Shown: one piece after another, positions 29,141-41,789 of the stretch
Position numbering within the stretch: the first letter of the stretch is position 1
Layout: each line of letters begins with the position of its first letter
Source of the DNA: Pempheris klunzingeri
Taxonomy: Eukaryota > Chordata > Actinopteri > Acropomatiformes > Pempheridae
NCBI RefSeq assembly: GCF_042242105.1
Contig: NC_092019.1
Coordinates: 15,330,328 to 15,394,327, forward strand
DNA: 64,000 nucleotides
Reading direction: 5' to 3'
The notes under the pieces: generated by a model
What the model was told of the DNA's origin: nothing
Databases searched by the model: none
Seen by the model: only the letters and a program-made list of their open reading frames with translations
Made by a program: the position numbers and the translations under genes

Positions 29141-30279
29141 TTCCTGCAGCACTTTCAGTTTTAGATAAATTTAGCAGGATTTCTGGATATAAGCTAAATC
29201 TTAGCAAAAGTGAAATTTTCCCTGTTAACAGGTATGCAAGAGAGTATCCACTTATAAATTTGCCATTTAAGACTTCTAATTCTGGCTTTGTTTATCTGGG
29301 TGTATATGTGGCTGATACTTTAAATAATCTTTAGCGGAAAAATTTCCTTTCTCTGCTTGCACAAATTGAACAAGATTTTGAACGTTGGTCCCTCCTACAT
29401 TTGTCTGTTGCTGCCAGAATCGACACTGTTAAGATGAATATTTTTCCACGTTTCTTGTATCTGTTTCAGTGTATCCCAATCTATCTTCCTCTCTTTTTTT
29501 CGCAAAGTAGACAGTCTTATTCTGGAGTTTGTTTGGAATAAGAAGACACCCAGGTTGCGTTGTCAGATTCTACAGAGGCCCAAGTCACTGGGTGGAATGG
29601 CGCTACCTGACTTCTTGTTTTATTATTGGGCAACAAATATTAGAAATATGAACTACTGGATTCGGTATGAAGATATTGAGACCCCTCCATCATGGTTGAA
29701 AGTAGAGGCAAATTCCACTCATCCAGTAACATTGAAGGCTTTATTGCATTCACCTCTTCTCTCCTCCACCACTTGGTACACTAAAAATGTGATTGTGGCG
29801 TCTTGCCTTAAAATCTGGATCCAATTTCGGCGTCACTTTGGCCTACAAATGCTTTCTATCAGGGCACCACTTGAAGCAAATCATATCGTTCCTCCATCTT
29901 TATTAGATAGTACCTTTTCTGACTGGGCTCGGCAGGGTATAAGAACTGTGAAGGACTTATATGTAGATGCTGTTTTTGCATCCTTTCAACAACTAGTCGA
30001 TAAGTTCTTACTTCCTAAAACACACTTTTTTAGATACCTTCAAGTTCGCAACTTTGTTCGCAATTCATTTCCAGATTTCCCTGCCCTTCCTGATGTTTCA
30101 TCTCTTGATGTCTTTTTGGAACCTCTATTATCACTGAAAGGGGCTACAATTTATTCAAATATTCACAGCCTTTCCTTAGGCTCTTCTACTGGACTTAAGA
30201 CTGTTTGGGAGACAGATTTATGAGAGACAATTTCAGATGATGTTTGGGAAAAGATCTTAAAAAGAGTACATAGGTCATA

Positions 30280-31405
30280 TACAGTGGGGCAAAAAAGTAT
30301 TTAGTCAGCCACCAATTGTGCAAGTTCTCCCACTTAAAAAGATGAGAGAGGCCTGTAATTTTCATCATAGATACACTTCAACTATGAGAGACAGAATGGG
30401 GGGAAAGAATCCAGGAAATCACATTGTAGGATTTTTAATGAATTAATTGGTAAATTCCTCGGTAAAATAAGTATTTGGTCACCTACAAACAAGCAAGATT
30501 TCTGGCTCTCACAGACCTGTAACTTCTTCTGTAAGAGGCTCCTCTGTCCTCCACTCATTACCTGTATTAATGGCACCTGTTTGAACTCGTTATCAGTATA
30601 AAAGACACCTGTCCACAACCTCAAACAGTCACACTCCAAACTCCACTATGGCCAAGACCAAAGAGCTGTCAAAGGACACCAGAAACAAAACTGTAGACCT
30701 GCACCAGGCTGGGAAGACTGAATCTGCAATAGGTAAGCAGCTTGGTGTGAAGAAATCAACTGTGGGAGCAATTATTAGGAAATGGAAGACATACAAAACC
30801 ACTGATAATCTCCCTCGATCTGGGGCTCCACGCAAGATCTCACCCCGTGGGGTCAAAATGATCACAAGAACGGTGAGCAAAAATCCCAGAACCACACGGG
30901 GGGACCTAGTGAATGACCTGCAGAGAGCTGGGACCAAAGTAACAAAGGCTACCATCAGTAACACACTACGCCGCCAGGGACTCAAATCCTGCTGTGCCAG
31001 ACGTGTCCCCCTGCTTAAGCCAGTACATGTCCAGGCCCGTCTGAAGTTTGCTAGAGAGCATTTGGATGATCCAGAAGAGGATTGGGAGAATGTCATATGG
31101 TCAGATGAAACCAAAATAGAACTTTTTGGTAAAAACTCAACTTGTCGTGTTTGGAGGAGAAAGAATGCTGAGTTGCATCCAAAGAACACCATACCTACAG
31201 TGAAGCATGGGGGTGGAAACATCATGCTTTGGGGCTGTTTTTCTGCAAAGGGACCAGGACGACTGATCCGTGTAAAGGAAAGAATGAATGGGGCCATGTA
31301 TCGTGAGATTTTCTCATTTTGTCTCATAGTTGAGGTGTACCTATGATGAAAATTACAGGCCTCTCATCTTTTTAAGTGGGAGAACTTGCACAATTGGTGG
31401 CTGAC
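30280..31405 (+). mobile_element. Tc1/mariner element inserted in the L1, internally deleted
   Basis: Starts CAGTGGGGCAAAAAAGTA at 30282 next to a TA target (30280-30281). The left terminal inverted repeat (about 30282-30392) matches the reverse complement of 31319-31405 over some 85 bp (CACCAATTGTGCAAGTTC, then CCCACTTAAAAAGATGAGA in both, and CTATGAGA at the inner edge). The right terminus lacks its outermost roughly 20 bp, ending GGTGGCTGAC before L1 sequence resumes, so the copy cannot be recognised at that end and should be immobile. About a third of the transposase is deleted between the catalytic core and the right repeat. Confidence 0.9.
30648..31346 (+). pseudogene. Truncated Tc1 transposase (N-terminal 224 residues plus repeat-derived tail)
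   Basis: A 232-codon frame with no internal stop. Residues 1-115 form the paired-type DNA-binding region, with two helix-turn-helix units ([34 protein letters not shown]) and a GRPR-like hook, [13 protein letters not shown], between them. The DDE core begins [13 protein letters not shown], with the first catalytic Asp at residue 153, and continues [15 protein letters not shown]. After REIFSF (about residue 224) the frame enters the right terminal repeat and stops. The segment with the second Asp and the Glu of the DDE triad is missing; Tc1 transposases are usually about 340 residues. It cannot catalyse transposition, but the DNA-binding half is intact. Confidence 0.9.
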
Positions 31406-31640
31406 ACACACAGTTTCACCCACTGCAGGATTCTACACCGAGCTCATTACACCAAAGTACGTCTCGCAAAAATGTTTGAAACAGTGTCACCTCTGCGTGA
31501 TAGATGTCAACAAAGTCCAGCAAATTATGCACATAATTTGTTTGTTGTTTGTTCTGAATTACAATAGCTATACGTTATTGAATGTATGACTGTAATTGCT
31601 GCTTTTATATGTAAAATTCAATAAACAGAATTGACAGGAA

Positions 31641-33479
31641 AAAAGTGAGCAAAAAAGACTAGATTTTAACAGATAAAAGGGGATTATAGTTGGTTTGAAA
31701 TTAAGTTATTGTCAGTAGTCCTCCTGTGTTTAGATTCTCCCACCTGCACCTGAATGTTATCTCGCAATGCAATTTTCTGCCTGCGTTAGACATTAATTAA
31801 AGTAGTCAGCACGTGTCAAAATGACATCTAATATAGTCACATTTTTGCAATTTCATCAAATACTGATGCATAACGAACCATCTCTGGGATTATTATTCCA
31901 CATGTCCACTAGTGACGGATCAGTGGGGGGCGGTGTGGGATAGTTTGTGCTTCAGGGAAAGTCTTTACCATGAATGTAGGCTATTATAAGAACAGACTGC
32001 CAGCGTGTATGAACACTAACAAACAAATCCTCTCTCCTGTTAAACAGGCACTATTTTCTGGTTTCTTGTCCTGTCATCCAGAACCTGCAACAAATGCATA
32101 AAATGGCTTTCTGATTAACAATATAAGTGGCCAAGAGGAAATGACTTTGTTTTCTTGTAAAAATGAGTTGATTATCACATAACTTTCATAGGCTATTTTA
32201 GTCTGTTACCTGTTCTGCTACATTTTCTCTCCAAACACAGAGGTTTAAATGCAACTGGTAATTGCTTTGTTTAGATTGTCACAATTTCCTACTGCATGTT
32301 CTTGCATGTCTTCTTATTTTTGTAAATTCAGCTCCGAATGTAGACACAGTTTTAAAATGCATAGATGATTGTGCAGCCTTGTATTCACTCTAGTGCATGG
32401 TATATGTGCAGCTCTGCCCATTTTGTGCACATTTTTTGATTTATGACTTTGGTTTACAATGTTCCTGTGAGTTTCTTCACAACTGCTGTAGGGACACTGC
32501 AGCACAAGTGACCCTGTGGGTGTACAGTAGACGTGATGATGTGTCTAAACTGTGATACTGTGAATGATGAATATGTATTGTTTCAACTGAACAAACTCTT
32601 CTCAAAATCATCATCTAACCAACCTCACTCACAGCCTTGATCAGTTTACTCCATCCTGTCTTTTTCAGTGGTTATACACAGTTCTGCCACTTGATGGTGA
32701 TACAAAGCCACAGTTTGAAATTCATAATCAAGTCAGTTCGAGTCTCTTATTAAGTTACTATCTCTCATTTTCTCTGTTTCTGTTTTGTTGTATGTAATAT
32801 TTTTGTCCGCAGTGAGTTAAAAAGATGTCGGACTAACTTTTGTCCAGATGAGGAACAAAAGAAAACTGTGGTGAGGTTAGTTTTATGTTATTCAATAAGT
32901 TGAACAGTTTATTTGGCTCAAAAACAATGTTTTGTCAATACCTTAATGCTGGCTTGGTAGTTTTAGTGAAAGTTGAGATTAAAAAAATATGTAATTTTTT
33001 TCAGGTAGTACACTTTTTAAAATTAGCTTTGATTGCTAATTAGTAGCCTGAATTATCTATTTTACCTAAATAATCTAATTTAAAAATTACAATTCAATTT
33101 TCAATAGCTTTATGTGACTCAGTAACTCCAGAATATGACAATTTATGTTTGATTTTAGTGCCTCTTCCATTCTTATAAACATTTTTATAGAAAATTCATG
33201 ATTTTTCTCTAATATTCTTCATTTTATGTGATGCATGCACAGGACACACCTGTTCACATTAGATTTTTTTTTCTATTTCATATGAATAGTTTGATGGAAA
33301 TTCATGATTTGTTGTCAATAGTTTCCATGCAACATGAGGCAGTGACCCTAATTTAATGCGATCATGTGATTGCAAGACTAATCCACTCCAAAATTTTCCA
33401 GATTTCAGTCTAAGATTTACCATCTAATTCAGCAACATGTCCATAATACTTTTTGAAGTGAACAAAATGTAGTCCTGAC
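31641..33479. other. Intergenic, no gene seen
   Basis: AT-rich unique-looking DNA after the LINE. No open frame with recognisable homology and no clear repeat structure. Confidence 0.55.
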
Positions 33480-33712
33480 AGTTTTCTCCTGGACCAGCCC
33501 CATTTCCCCCAACATATGCAACAAAGAGCCATTCAGCTTTTCTGTTGAAAAGAGCAATCTGAGGTGGTTTGGCCACTAGAGGGATTATAAATCTCATGTG
33601 GCCTGGGAATACCTTTGGAGGAGAGAAGGACTACCTCACTTAGCCTGCAGCCACAATGACCTGCTCCCAGATAAGTGGAACAAAATGGATGGATGGATGG
33701 ATGGATGGATGG
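33480..33712 (+). mobile_element. Rex3/RTE-type LINE 3' end with (GATG)n tail
   Basis: Contains 'gaggtggtttggccac', 'agagggattataaatctc', 'atgtggcctgggaatacc', 'cctgcagccacaatgacctg' and 'ccagataagtgga', then a run of GGAT/GATG units (33685-33712). Fish Rex3 elements of the RTE clade are known to end in tandem GATG. It is a short, 5'-truncated and degraded copy in + orientation. Confidence 0.7.
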
Positions 33713-35194
33713 GCCACATTACATGGAAGCTATTGAAAAAAAACAATATTTTTATTGAAATATTTATGTAAAATAAATCAGCAATCAAAGTAAATGTGCT
33801 ACATGAAATTAACATCAATGTAATATCATTTTTTAATCATAACTTTCACTAATACTGTCAAGTCAGCATTAAGGTAACAGTAATTTATTGACTGTTCACC
33901 TGCTGCCAACACTGGGCGAAACTGAGGAACAGGAGGCCGCTGTCGTCCGGAGTGAATGTCTGTCGAACATCCAACTTCATCCAACAAACCATCTTCACCC
34001 TGGTCAGTTACAATCCCTTACATACTTGTAAGGACTTTGGTCACTTTGGTGGGCTGTGTCTAAGGAAGAACAGGTGATGAAATCCTGCTTAATTATAAAT
34101 TTACTACTCAATCTCCATCTGATAGGTTACTGCTGTGCCCCTTGAAAAAATGAAAATTACAGAATTGCAAATGTCTCTGACTCATGAAGGATGACAGTGA
34201 AATTAATATATTTACACTTGATCTGTGTCCAGTCATCATCATTCTCTAATTTCGTCAATGCTTACATATTTCATGAGTCAGTGACACTCTGTGTAGACTA
34301 GTTTAATACTTTAAAAGTTTCACACTGTTTGCAAGCTCAACGTATCTTGAAATAATTTAAATTAGCATCAGAATCTCTTAATCTATTCAAATTATAATGA
34401 CAGGAGAGATCCAGATTCCTACAAATAACTACAATACGCATTATTTCACTGGGACAGCGCAGATAGTAGACAACCATATTTAGTGTACTACCACACACCT
34501 TTACAACAAATAATGCAAGTTTGAACTAAAGTTCAAAACTGTCAAAAAATCCTGGGATTTTCAGATTTCCGAACAGTGTCAGCAGGTGAGTGAGGCTGAA
34601 AGACTCTGCTGTTCATGTCAAAATCCTGTAGGTGATGCTGGTGTTTCATTGTCTGAAACAACTAAAGACGTAAACAGGCAACAATGACTATTGCGGAGAT
34701 TAAAGGCTGACTGACATCCATAATCACACACACACACACACACTTTGCTTTTTAAAAATCCAAAACACATTAAGCCTGATGAATGTTTGCACAAGGTTTG
34801 ATAGGAAATAACACAATAATAACACGCATGAAAAATGCATGCTTTCATGTGTGTGTTCCATGTGTGCACTGATGCTTTTAAGTTAACAGTGGAGGAGAAC
34901 ATTTGCAGGTCTGAAAAGAATTCACTCATGCATGTCAAACATATGTTTTTGCAGCATGCGTGTGCGCTTATGTGTGCATACAAACTAGTGTGTGTGACCC
35001 CTAACCTTTCCTCGCTTTACAACATCTCTCTCTGCAGACAACCTGATCAATCTCTCCTCTTGTTCTCAATCCACCCAATTATCTCTCGTTTATCCTCCTA
35101 TTATTTCCACTTCTACCCCGACCCTCTCTCTCCTCTCTCTCTCTCTCTGTCTGCCTCTCTCTCTCTCCTTCCCAATTACCATTCTGTGTAGGGG

Positions 35195-35275
35195 GCAGTG
35201 CTTGCTGGGTAATGAGGGACTCTGGGCGTACCAATCTTATCTTAATAGCCTTAAAGGGCCACTCATTAACGCAAA
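35195..35275. promoter_or_regulatory. Candidate conserved non-coding element
   Basis: Non-repetitive block with 'gctgggtaatgaggga', 'cgtaccaatcttatcttaat', 'agccttaaagggccac' and 'tcattaacgc': GATA (CTTATC) and TAAT/ATTA cores packed into 80 bp between CT-rich low-complexity DNA. Inferred only from composition and motif density. Confidence 0.3.
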
Positions 35276-37559
35276 CACTCACACTCTCTCTCTCACACAC
35301 ACTTATATCCACACGCATCTGTCCCCTCTCATCATGCCATAGAGAGGGATAGAGTGACAGAGAGAGGGAGTGAGCGAGGGACCTGATGGAAGCAGTAGAA
35401 AAGAGAGGGAGAGAGAATGAGACAGGAGTGAGGAAGGTGACTGTGGGAGAGAAGCGCTGAGGAGAGGGTGAGGCAGGCAGGGGAGGGGGGGTGGGGTCTG
35501 GTAAATGTCAGCAGTGTGTCTCCTGGGCCTGAGAGACGAGTTAGTGACAGGAGAACAATGGCCGCTGGATCCATTCAGAAACACAGCTGCTATGAGTGCA
35601 TGCCTGGATCTGTCTTCTACTTAGCCATCAACCGGCACTTGTAAAGACAGAGCTTAACACCAACACACACATAAACACACACTGGTTGAAAAATGCACAT
35701 CTGGTGCACATCCAGCCAGATACACAAGTTCACCTGTGGATGTTATGGGGGATCAGCAGCGATGTGGATGGCTGTCGGTCAGTAACAGCCCCTGTACACT
35801 CAAGAAGACTGGCCAATGAAAAGCCGGCAAATTCTATAATCTGTTATCCAAAAACTATTTAAAATGCTATTTAAGAGAGATGGTCCTTCATCAGGACAAA
35901 TGTGGGCACCCAAATGTGTATTCTTCTCATGTATTATCATTACATTTGACTCACAGAGCTAAGCCTCAGTTTACAAAAAAATACTAAAGCACTTACCATC
36001 ATTAAGAGGGTGTTTTCAGAATCCGCAAAGACTATTTTAATGCAAAATAATGTGTTAATATTTTTGTGCCATATGAAACAAGCATGGTCATGTTATTTTC
36101 AGCTACCTGGATGAGATTCACAGTCACAACTTGGGAAAGAGGTTACAAATCTTATATAATGTGTAGTGGGTGAGATATTTTTTCATTCAGATGGTTAGAC
36201 GAGTCTTTAAGGATTCTGGAAATAACTTAATTGTTAAATGAGAAAAACAGAATTAAAGAGGCACGGACTCACCACATGAGTATTTGTTACCAACAAATGC
36301 ACTGTATACATCTGTTTGAGCAACTTTGTTAAAAACTACAGTTTTCAGCTGTTGAAATTACTGAGCCCTTTTTAAAAAATAAAACCACTTTTTTTGTGAC
36401 CCTTTCGAAAAAACGTTTCGACAAATGAGTTTAGGGCTGACTGACACGGACAGGATCAAATAAGTCACAAGGAGACACACTTATGTACTTTATTGTATTT
36501 TTTGGTCTTTTAATGGGATTTATTAACATTAAGTGAAATATAGAATAACTCTAAGTTTATTCTTTAGGTGTGCCTCCTCTTTGCTGTTATATCTCCTGTA
36601 GTTAAAAATATCTCACCTGTCCTCATTCCTTTTGTTCTGTCACTCTTTGGTAGGTCATGGCTAATACTGTATGTGTAGTAGAGCTGCAGGGGTACCATTG
36701 TATTCCCTGCAGAAATAAACCTGTAGGTTTTACCTTCTTTTGGCATCTTAACTCGATGATGATACCTCCCACCTCATTCTCTATCGGACACTGGCTAGAT
36801 CACTTATCGACTCAACCCCTTTTACAACGCCAAGCTATTACCTCTGTCTCTAACTCTCTCACACACGCAGTCATAAAGCAGGTCTGTGATCTAGCTGCAG
36901 GCATCCCCACCCCCAGGGCTTCATTTAGGAGTTGTCAGAAATCACTTTGCTCACAGAGGACAGTAACCACTATCGGCATGTTCTTCTGTCTGCAGAGCTA
37001 ATGCACCTCCACCCCCACCCCTCCTACCCCCACACCCATAAAGACCCACATCTCAACTGGTGTACGCTTATTACACTTATTGGGACAGTGGGCTACGAAC
37101 AAAGTGGGTCTGTCTTTGTCTTATTTGCATACATGGTTTGGTTTGTGCGGTTTGTCCGTTGGGGTCTCCGTGTGTACCAAAGGCTGAAAGGTTCCATTGT
37201 GCTGATGAAATGTTTGCTTTAGAGATAAGGCGGCACAGATGAGACATCGATCAGCACTCATTAAACACCTCAAACTGTTGTGACATGCACACACACAAAC
37301 ACAGAGTAATACATTCACATGCACGCACTCAGCCATAGGAACACGTACAACTGACAAACACAGGAAAATGTATTTAAGCTCTGAATGTATTTGATCTCAT
37401 TCAAGCCTCTCATACATCGGCCTCCTGTCATGTGAGTGGCTCTCAAAGCTTGTATTGACAGCTGACTTAAAATGCTTGTTGTCAGTAGACTTATCCATTA
37501 AGCTGTGACAGTGCTCTCTCTCCATATAGACACACCGACTGGCTGAGGCCTTAAACAGT

Positions 37560-37800
37560 GATTATGGTGTTGGGCAGTGGGAGCTCGGGGCTGCACCGTC
37601 ATTAGCCTGGTTAATCAGAGCCTTGCTCCAGGTTAAGCTCCGCAGCCTCAAGAGACAGGCTGATGAGCTGAGAGCCGTGTCCAGCCTACAGTTCTCGGGT
37701 CTGCGCTCCAGCGGCTCCCCTGGCCCCTGCCTGCTCCAGCCAGTAATCTATAACTCTCCCCTGGAGCACTGCGCAGAGGCTCAGCCTCCTGGACAACACT
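37560..37800. promoter_or_regulatory. Candidate conserved non-coding element, GC-rich
   Basis: A GC-rich, non-repetitive island in AT-rich surroundings, with 'cattagcctggttaatcaga', TGATGAGCTGAG and several CCAGC/GCTCC words. No open frame with homology and no splice-framed exon on either strand. Regulatory status is inferred. Confidence 0.3.
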
Positions 37801-39315
37801 GACACACGATGCATGATAATGAGACACACACAGAATGACACACTGTCACGCACACCTGTTCGCACACACCCACACTTCCCACTGATGCAGTGTTAGCAAT
37901 CATCGCTGACTTTCTCTGAGTTTGCTCTGCTTGGCTTCCAAGAGGAGTGTATTCAATAGCACTCCAAAAACAAGCAAGTCCCTCTGGTCTTACCAGTTAC
38001 CAGTGACCTTGACTTAATGACCAATGTGATTCAACATCTAAATGCTTAACTACCCCTGTCCGTGGAGCGCAATAATAACCAGCTCAGCAGAATGAGTATA
38101 TAATGACCACAGGGACTGTTGGGTTTTCAAACAGGACCTACTCAGACACATACACACTCATACACAAGAAAATTCCCATGGGGCCGAGAGGGTCTCTGCT
38201 CAGCAGGGACCCTCTAGAGAGGTGTATCTGAGCCAGGCTTGCCATTGGCCAGCCTCCTCTATCCCAGCGTCCCCTGTGAGCTCATTAGCCCCAATCATAA
38301 CCACTTCCCTATGTCTACATTACATGCTCCATCCATCGCCACCCTGCCACACACAAATTACACTCTCCATCAGGATCGGACGGATGGTGTGTGTGTCTGT
38401 GACTGCAGCATGTGTGTTTAAAGGACAAGGAAGGTCGGAGAGTCCCCAACATTTCCCAGTGGACTTTGCAGACCCTGGTAGAGCAAAGATAAGTCGTTGA
38501 CGGGAGGCAGCAGAAGAGGAGACAACTGGGGGTGAAAAGTGGGTAGAAGAAGGTTAAGAAATGTGTTTCCAGGTGATGAAGCGGACGACCAGGTTTCAGT
38601 TCAGGGCCCCTGTATTTCTCTTTTGTGCTGTGTGACCCAGATGGGCGGAGAGAGAGAGAGCGAAAAAAAAGATGAATGAGGGGGATGCAGAGAGAGATAA
38701 AGAGGTTTTTCATTTAAAAAATGAGTGTATGCTGCAGACACAGGAAGGACCCCAGAGAACCACAGAATGGGATGAGACAACAAAGAGCCCCATCATCAGT
38801 TCAGTGAATAGATCTGTCTATCTATCCCTTTTATCTCCCTCCGCTCTGTTTTTTTCCACATCTCTTCCTCTCTTAATCATCCTCTCATTGTGCCATTAGC
38901 TGAACCTGTAGTCTTAATCAGAGGCTCGGCACAGACATCATCGCTATCCCCTGCCCTTCTCACACACCTACACACACGCACAAACACTAAATAAACAGGT
39001 TTTAATACGACACCAATCATGTCATCTACTCAATGAGCCCCCCCTCTTGTAGCCCACAGCCCAAGCATAACACATGGGACGCCCGTCTCTCCCGTCCATC
39101 AGTCAGCCAACACACTGCCGTTCTAAAAATATGTGTGTGTGTGCATGTTTGCGTGCCTGGCTTTTTGGTGTCAATCCCGAGGGGAGGGAGAATGATTTTA
39201 ACCTGAATCACCTCCTATCCCAAATCTTCTCTGCATGAATACTGTACACACACACACATACACACACACACACACACATACACATACACACACACATTCT
39301 TATGTATGTCAGTGA

Positions 39316-39440
39316 GTGTGTATTGATAATGGCCATTAGCATATTTATGATCATTGCCAGCCTCTTATTGTTTGCGTGCTCCATTAATCTTCATCTGCTG
39401 CCTGCCAACTGACAGCTCAATCTAACAGGCCATCACTGGG
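39316..39440. promoter_or_regulatory. Candidate conserved developmental enhancer
   Basis: Dense developmental-type motifs between two CA repeats: 'gataatggccattagcatat', TTATGATCATTG, CTTATTGTTTGC (SOX/forkhead type), TCCATTAATCTTCATCTG (homeodomain plus E-box) and ACTGACAGCTC (TALE type). No coding signal. It looks like the best enhancer candidate of the desert. Confidence 0.4.
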
Positions 39441-41281
39441 CACTGGGCACACACACACACACACACATTAAGATTGCATAGATGTACATAAAGCATACTC
39501 GCATCAACAATTGAGGGGCATTGTCTCACACATGCAGACAACACACACACCTTCGGGCAGACAGCATGATTGACATTCACCCCTGTGAGTGTAATCACCG
39601 GAGGTTATCCTCCCCAGCTGTGTGGGGTCTGCTCGGCATCTCTCATGCAGTTGTACCCGCAGGCGAGTGCGAGTTCCCTCTGGGCCATAGGTGGGCGATG
39701 GTACCCCTTGATCAGGGTGTACCAAGCCAGCCTCTCTCTCTGCCTGCACACACACCCCACAAATACACTGCTGTCTGTATCAACCCTCCCCCCACATCAT
39801 TAAAAACCCTTGCTGTGGTTGCCCTAAGCCAGTCCTAAAGTACCTGAACTACACCAAACGCACCCCTAAGGCCAGCGTCTGTAACAAAACAAATACTCCT
39901 TCTGAGGGCAAAAAGCATGAAATTCAGAAATATGCACCAGGTAAGACTGCAGCAGAAACACCCAGGGTGCTAAACTGTGCCTGGTTGTGTGTGTCTGTAA
40001 TGTAATGACAGCATGTGCTTGCGTGTGCGCAAGTGAGCGCTCGTGTAATGTGCCCTCAAATGTTAATGTGTTTGTTTAAAGCCAGTATGACTGACTGACT
40101 CACAGCTGATTACTGGGTGAATGAGTACTGGAGGAGAGCCAAGTTCAACGGGAGGTCTGTTCTCCTGTTGCCTCTTCCTTTCTCTTCCTCTTTCTTTCCT
40201 CTCTTCCTCCCTCCTCCTCCCACATTAGCCTGCTGCTCCAGGAAGAGCAGCCAGGGGGGCCAGGATATCTGTGTGAGCTTATATGTGTGTGTTCAGATCA
40301 ATGTTCATATGAGACAGAAAAGCAGCCACAATTAGTTGAATGAAAATAGAAATGTTAATAATCAAAAAGTTATAAATAAAAATTGATTGATTGACAACAA
40401 AACAGCTAAATGCACTTACATACATTATAATGCAATTATTATTCAAGCCAGCAGCTGTTTAGTATCTGCTGCTGCAGAGGCCCATGCCGGGACAGTCCTT
40501 TCTCTAGGCCCATGGATTTAGGATTCCATCTTAAAGCAAGCATTTGCATTTTTGTAAATAAAATACGAAAGTTAAAGGCTGACAAACCCTGTGACATATG
40601 CACACACAGTAAATGTGATTTAGGTAGAAGACACTACTTTCCAGAATTAGGCCACTGCAGGGCAATCACAATACATGTGCATAAATGAGCCTACGAGGCC
40701 AAGAGTACATAGATGACAGACTGGAGAGGGCATGTCTTTCATGAGATAACAGTTTCTAGAAGTGAGGTAAAGTCTATATAAAAATTTAAAATGAATAAGT
40801 CTGATACAGTTAGCCAATCGACCTCACCACCACCACAGTGGTCAAGATCTCTTTACCACACCAGAAGAACAGCAAGAGGACCACAAGAGGAGTTCAGTCA
40901 CAAGATAAAGTGCTTAGAGACTAAACTACTTGTCTGAACACCCACATCCAACATGACATGAAGCTCATGGGTGTGTAAAGAAAGCCTTCAGGGTACATCA
41001 TAGGCATGCATGGAATATCTGAGTTGCGGGTCAGAAAATGCATATGTCAGTTGCTCCATTTAGGAAATGAAAAAGGGGACTATGGGTGTGTCACTGCAAC
41101 TAAAAGTGAGTAGCTATCTACAGACATTATGGGGCCCAGTTTAGATTTGGAGCAATTAGGAGACAGATTAGAGTTTACTAAATCTTGTAAACAATGAGGA
41201 GAGGCTAAATTTTCCTCTCTAGACCGCCACGAGTGATGTATTTGGGTCTAACAATACTGATAATGTGTGAAACATATATGG

Positions 41282-41789
41282 TCAAAAACACACCCTGAAT
41301 TTGGGGACAGCTGGTCCTCCTACCTGTGTGCCATGTTGCAGAGTTGACTGTTTCAGGCAGGTATGCTTGCCCCTCCAAATGAATTTTGAGATGAGACCGT
41401 GGATCTTATCCCAGTAACTCTCGGGGGGTGAAAGGGGTAACATATTAGAATAAAAGTTTACCCTTGGTGAAATATCCATTTTTGTAATGGAAATACGCGC
41501 TTGTGGGAAAATTGGGAGAAGTGAACATTTTTTTCATGTCAGCTTCCTCTTTACTTAAGATGCCCTGGACATTTTTAATTATAATTGAGTACAGGGAGGG
41601 GAAGACATCCACAGCATTGTGAGATGGTATGGTGGGGAGGACAAGAGCAGAGGAGAGTGCTAGTGGTGATGACTTAGACCAGATTATTTCATAACCTGGC
41701 AGAGCACTGAATTCTTTGAAAGTGTCCAAGACTTGGGAAACTGAAGTTGGAGCGTTGTCTATATATGACAAACTATCATCTGCAAATTT
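41282..41789 (-). mobile_element. L1-like ORF2 fragment (minus strand)
   Basis: Minus strand reads KFADDSLSYIDNAP (FADD, the RT catalytic box, at 41786-41775), then VSQVLDTFKEFSALPGYEI. After a frameshift near 41480 it continues with YSNMLPLSPPESYWDKIHGL, ISKFIWRGKHTCLKQSTLQ and GGPAVPKF, the standard order of fish L1 ORF2. It is 5' truncated exactly at the catalytic box, abutting a Tc1 fragment. Confidence 0.8.

Larger units (their letters stand above)
29145..31640 (+). mobile_element. L1-like LINE ORF2 3' portion, decayed and interrupted by Tc1
   Basis: Reads in the + direction as the C-terminal reverse-transcriptase and tail region of a fish L1/Tx1-type ORF2: SGYKLNLSKSEIFPV, YLGVYVADTL, FERWSLLHLSVAARIDTVKM, FLYLFQCIPIYLPL, LQRPKSLGGMALPDF. 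After the Tc1 element it resumes with RILHRAHYTKVRLAKMF and DRCQQSPANYAHN. The longest clean frame is 29555-30223. It is dead: a stop near 29333, a frameshift near 29497 and a missing endonuclease and RT core (5' truncated). The LINE is split at 30280-31405; joining VHRSYT (end at about 30280) to HSFTHCRILHR (from about 31405) restores the expected order. An AATAAA at 31620-31625 lies near the 3' end, and a segment before it seems lost. Confidence 0.85.
33713..41270. other. Gene-poor stretch with candidate regulatory blocks
   Basis: About 7.5 kb without any recognisable gene. CA/GT and CT microsatellites are frequent (e.g. 34726-34741, 35129-35167, 39247-39296). Four unique blocks rich in homeodomain-like words are annotated separately. 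Confidence 0.5.

Noticed and set aside
30629..31327. 232-codon open frame on the minus strand
   Set aside because: Exact antisense of the Tc1 transposase frame.
33685..33712. GGAT tandem units as a CRISPR-like or satellite array
   Set aside because: Explained as the 3' tail of a Rex3-type LINE.
36657..37222. Open frames of 96-114 codons in the gene desert
   Set aside because: No homology, no splice-framed conservation and composition of non-coding DNA.
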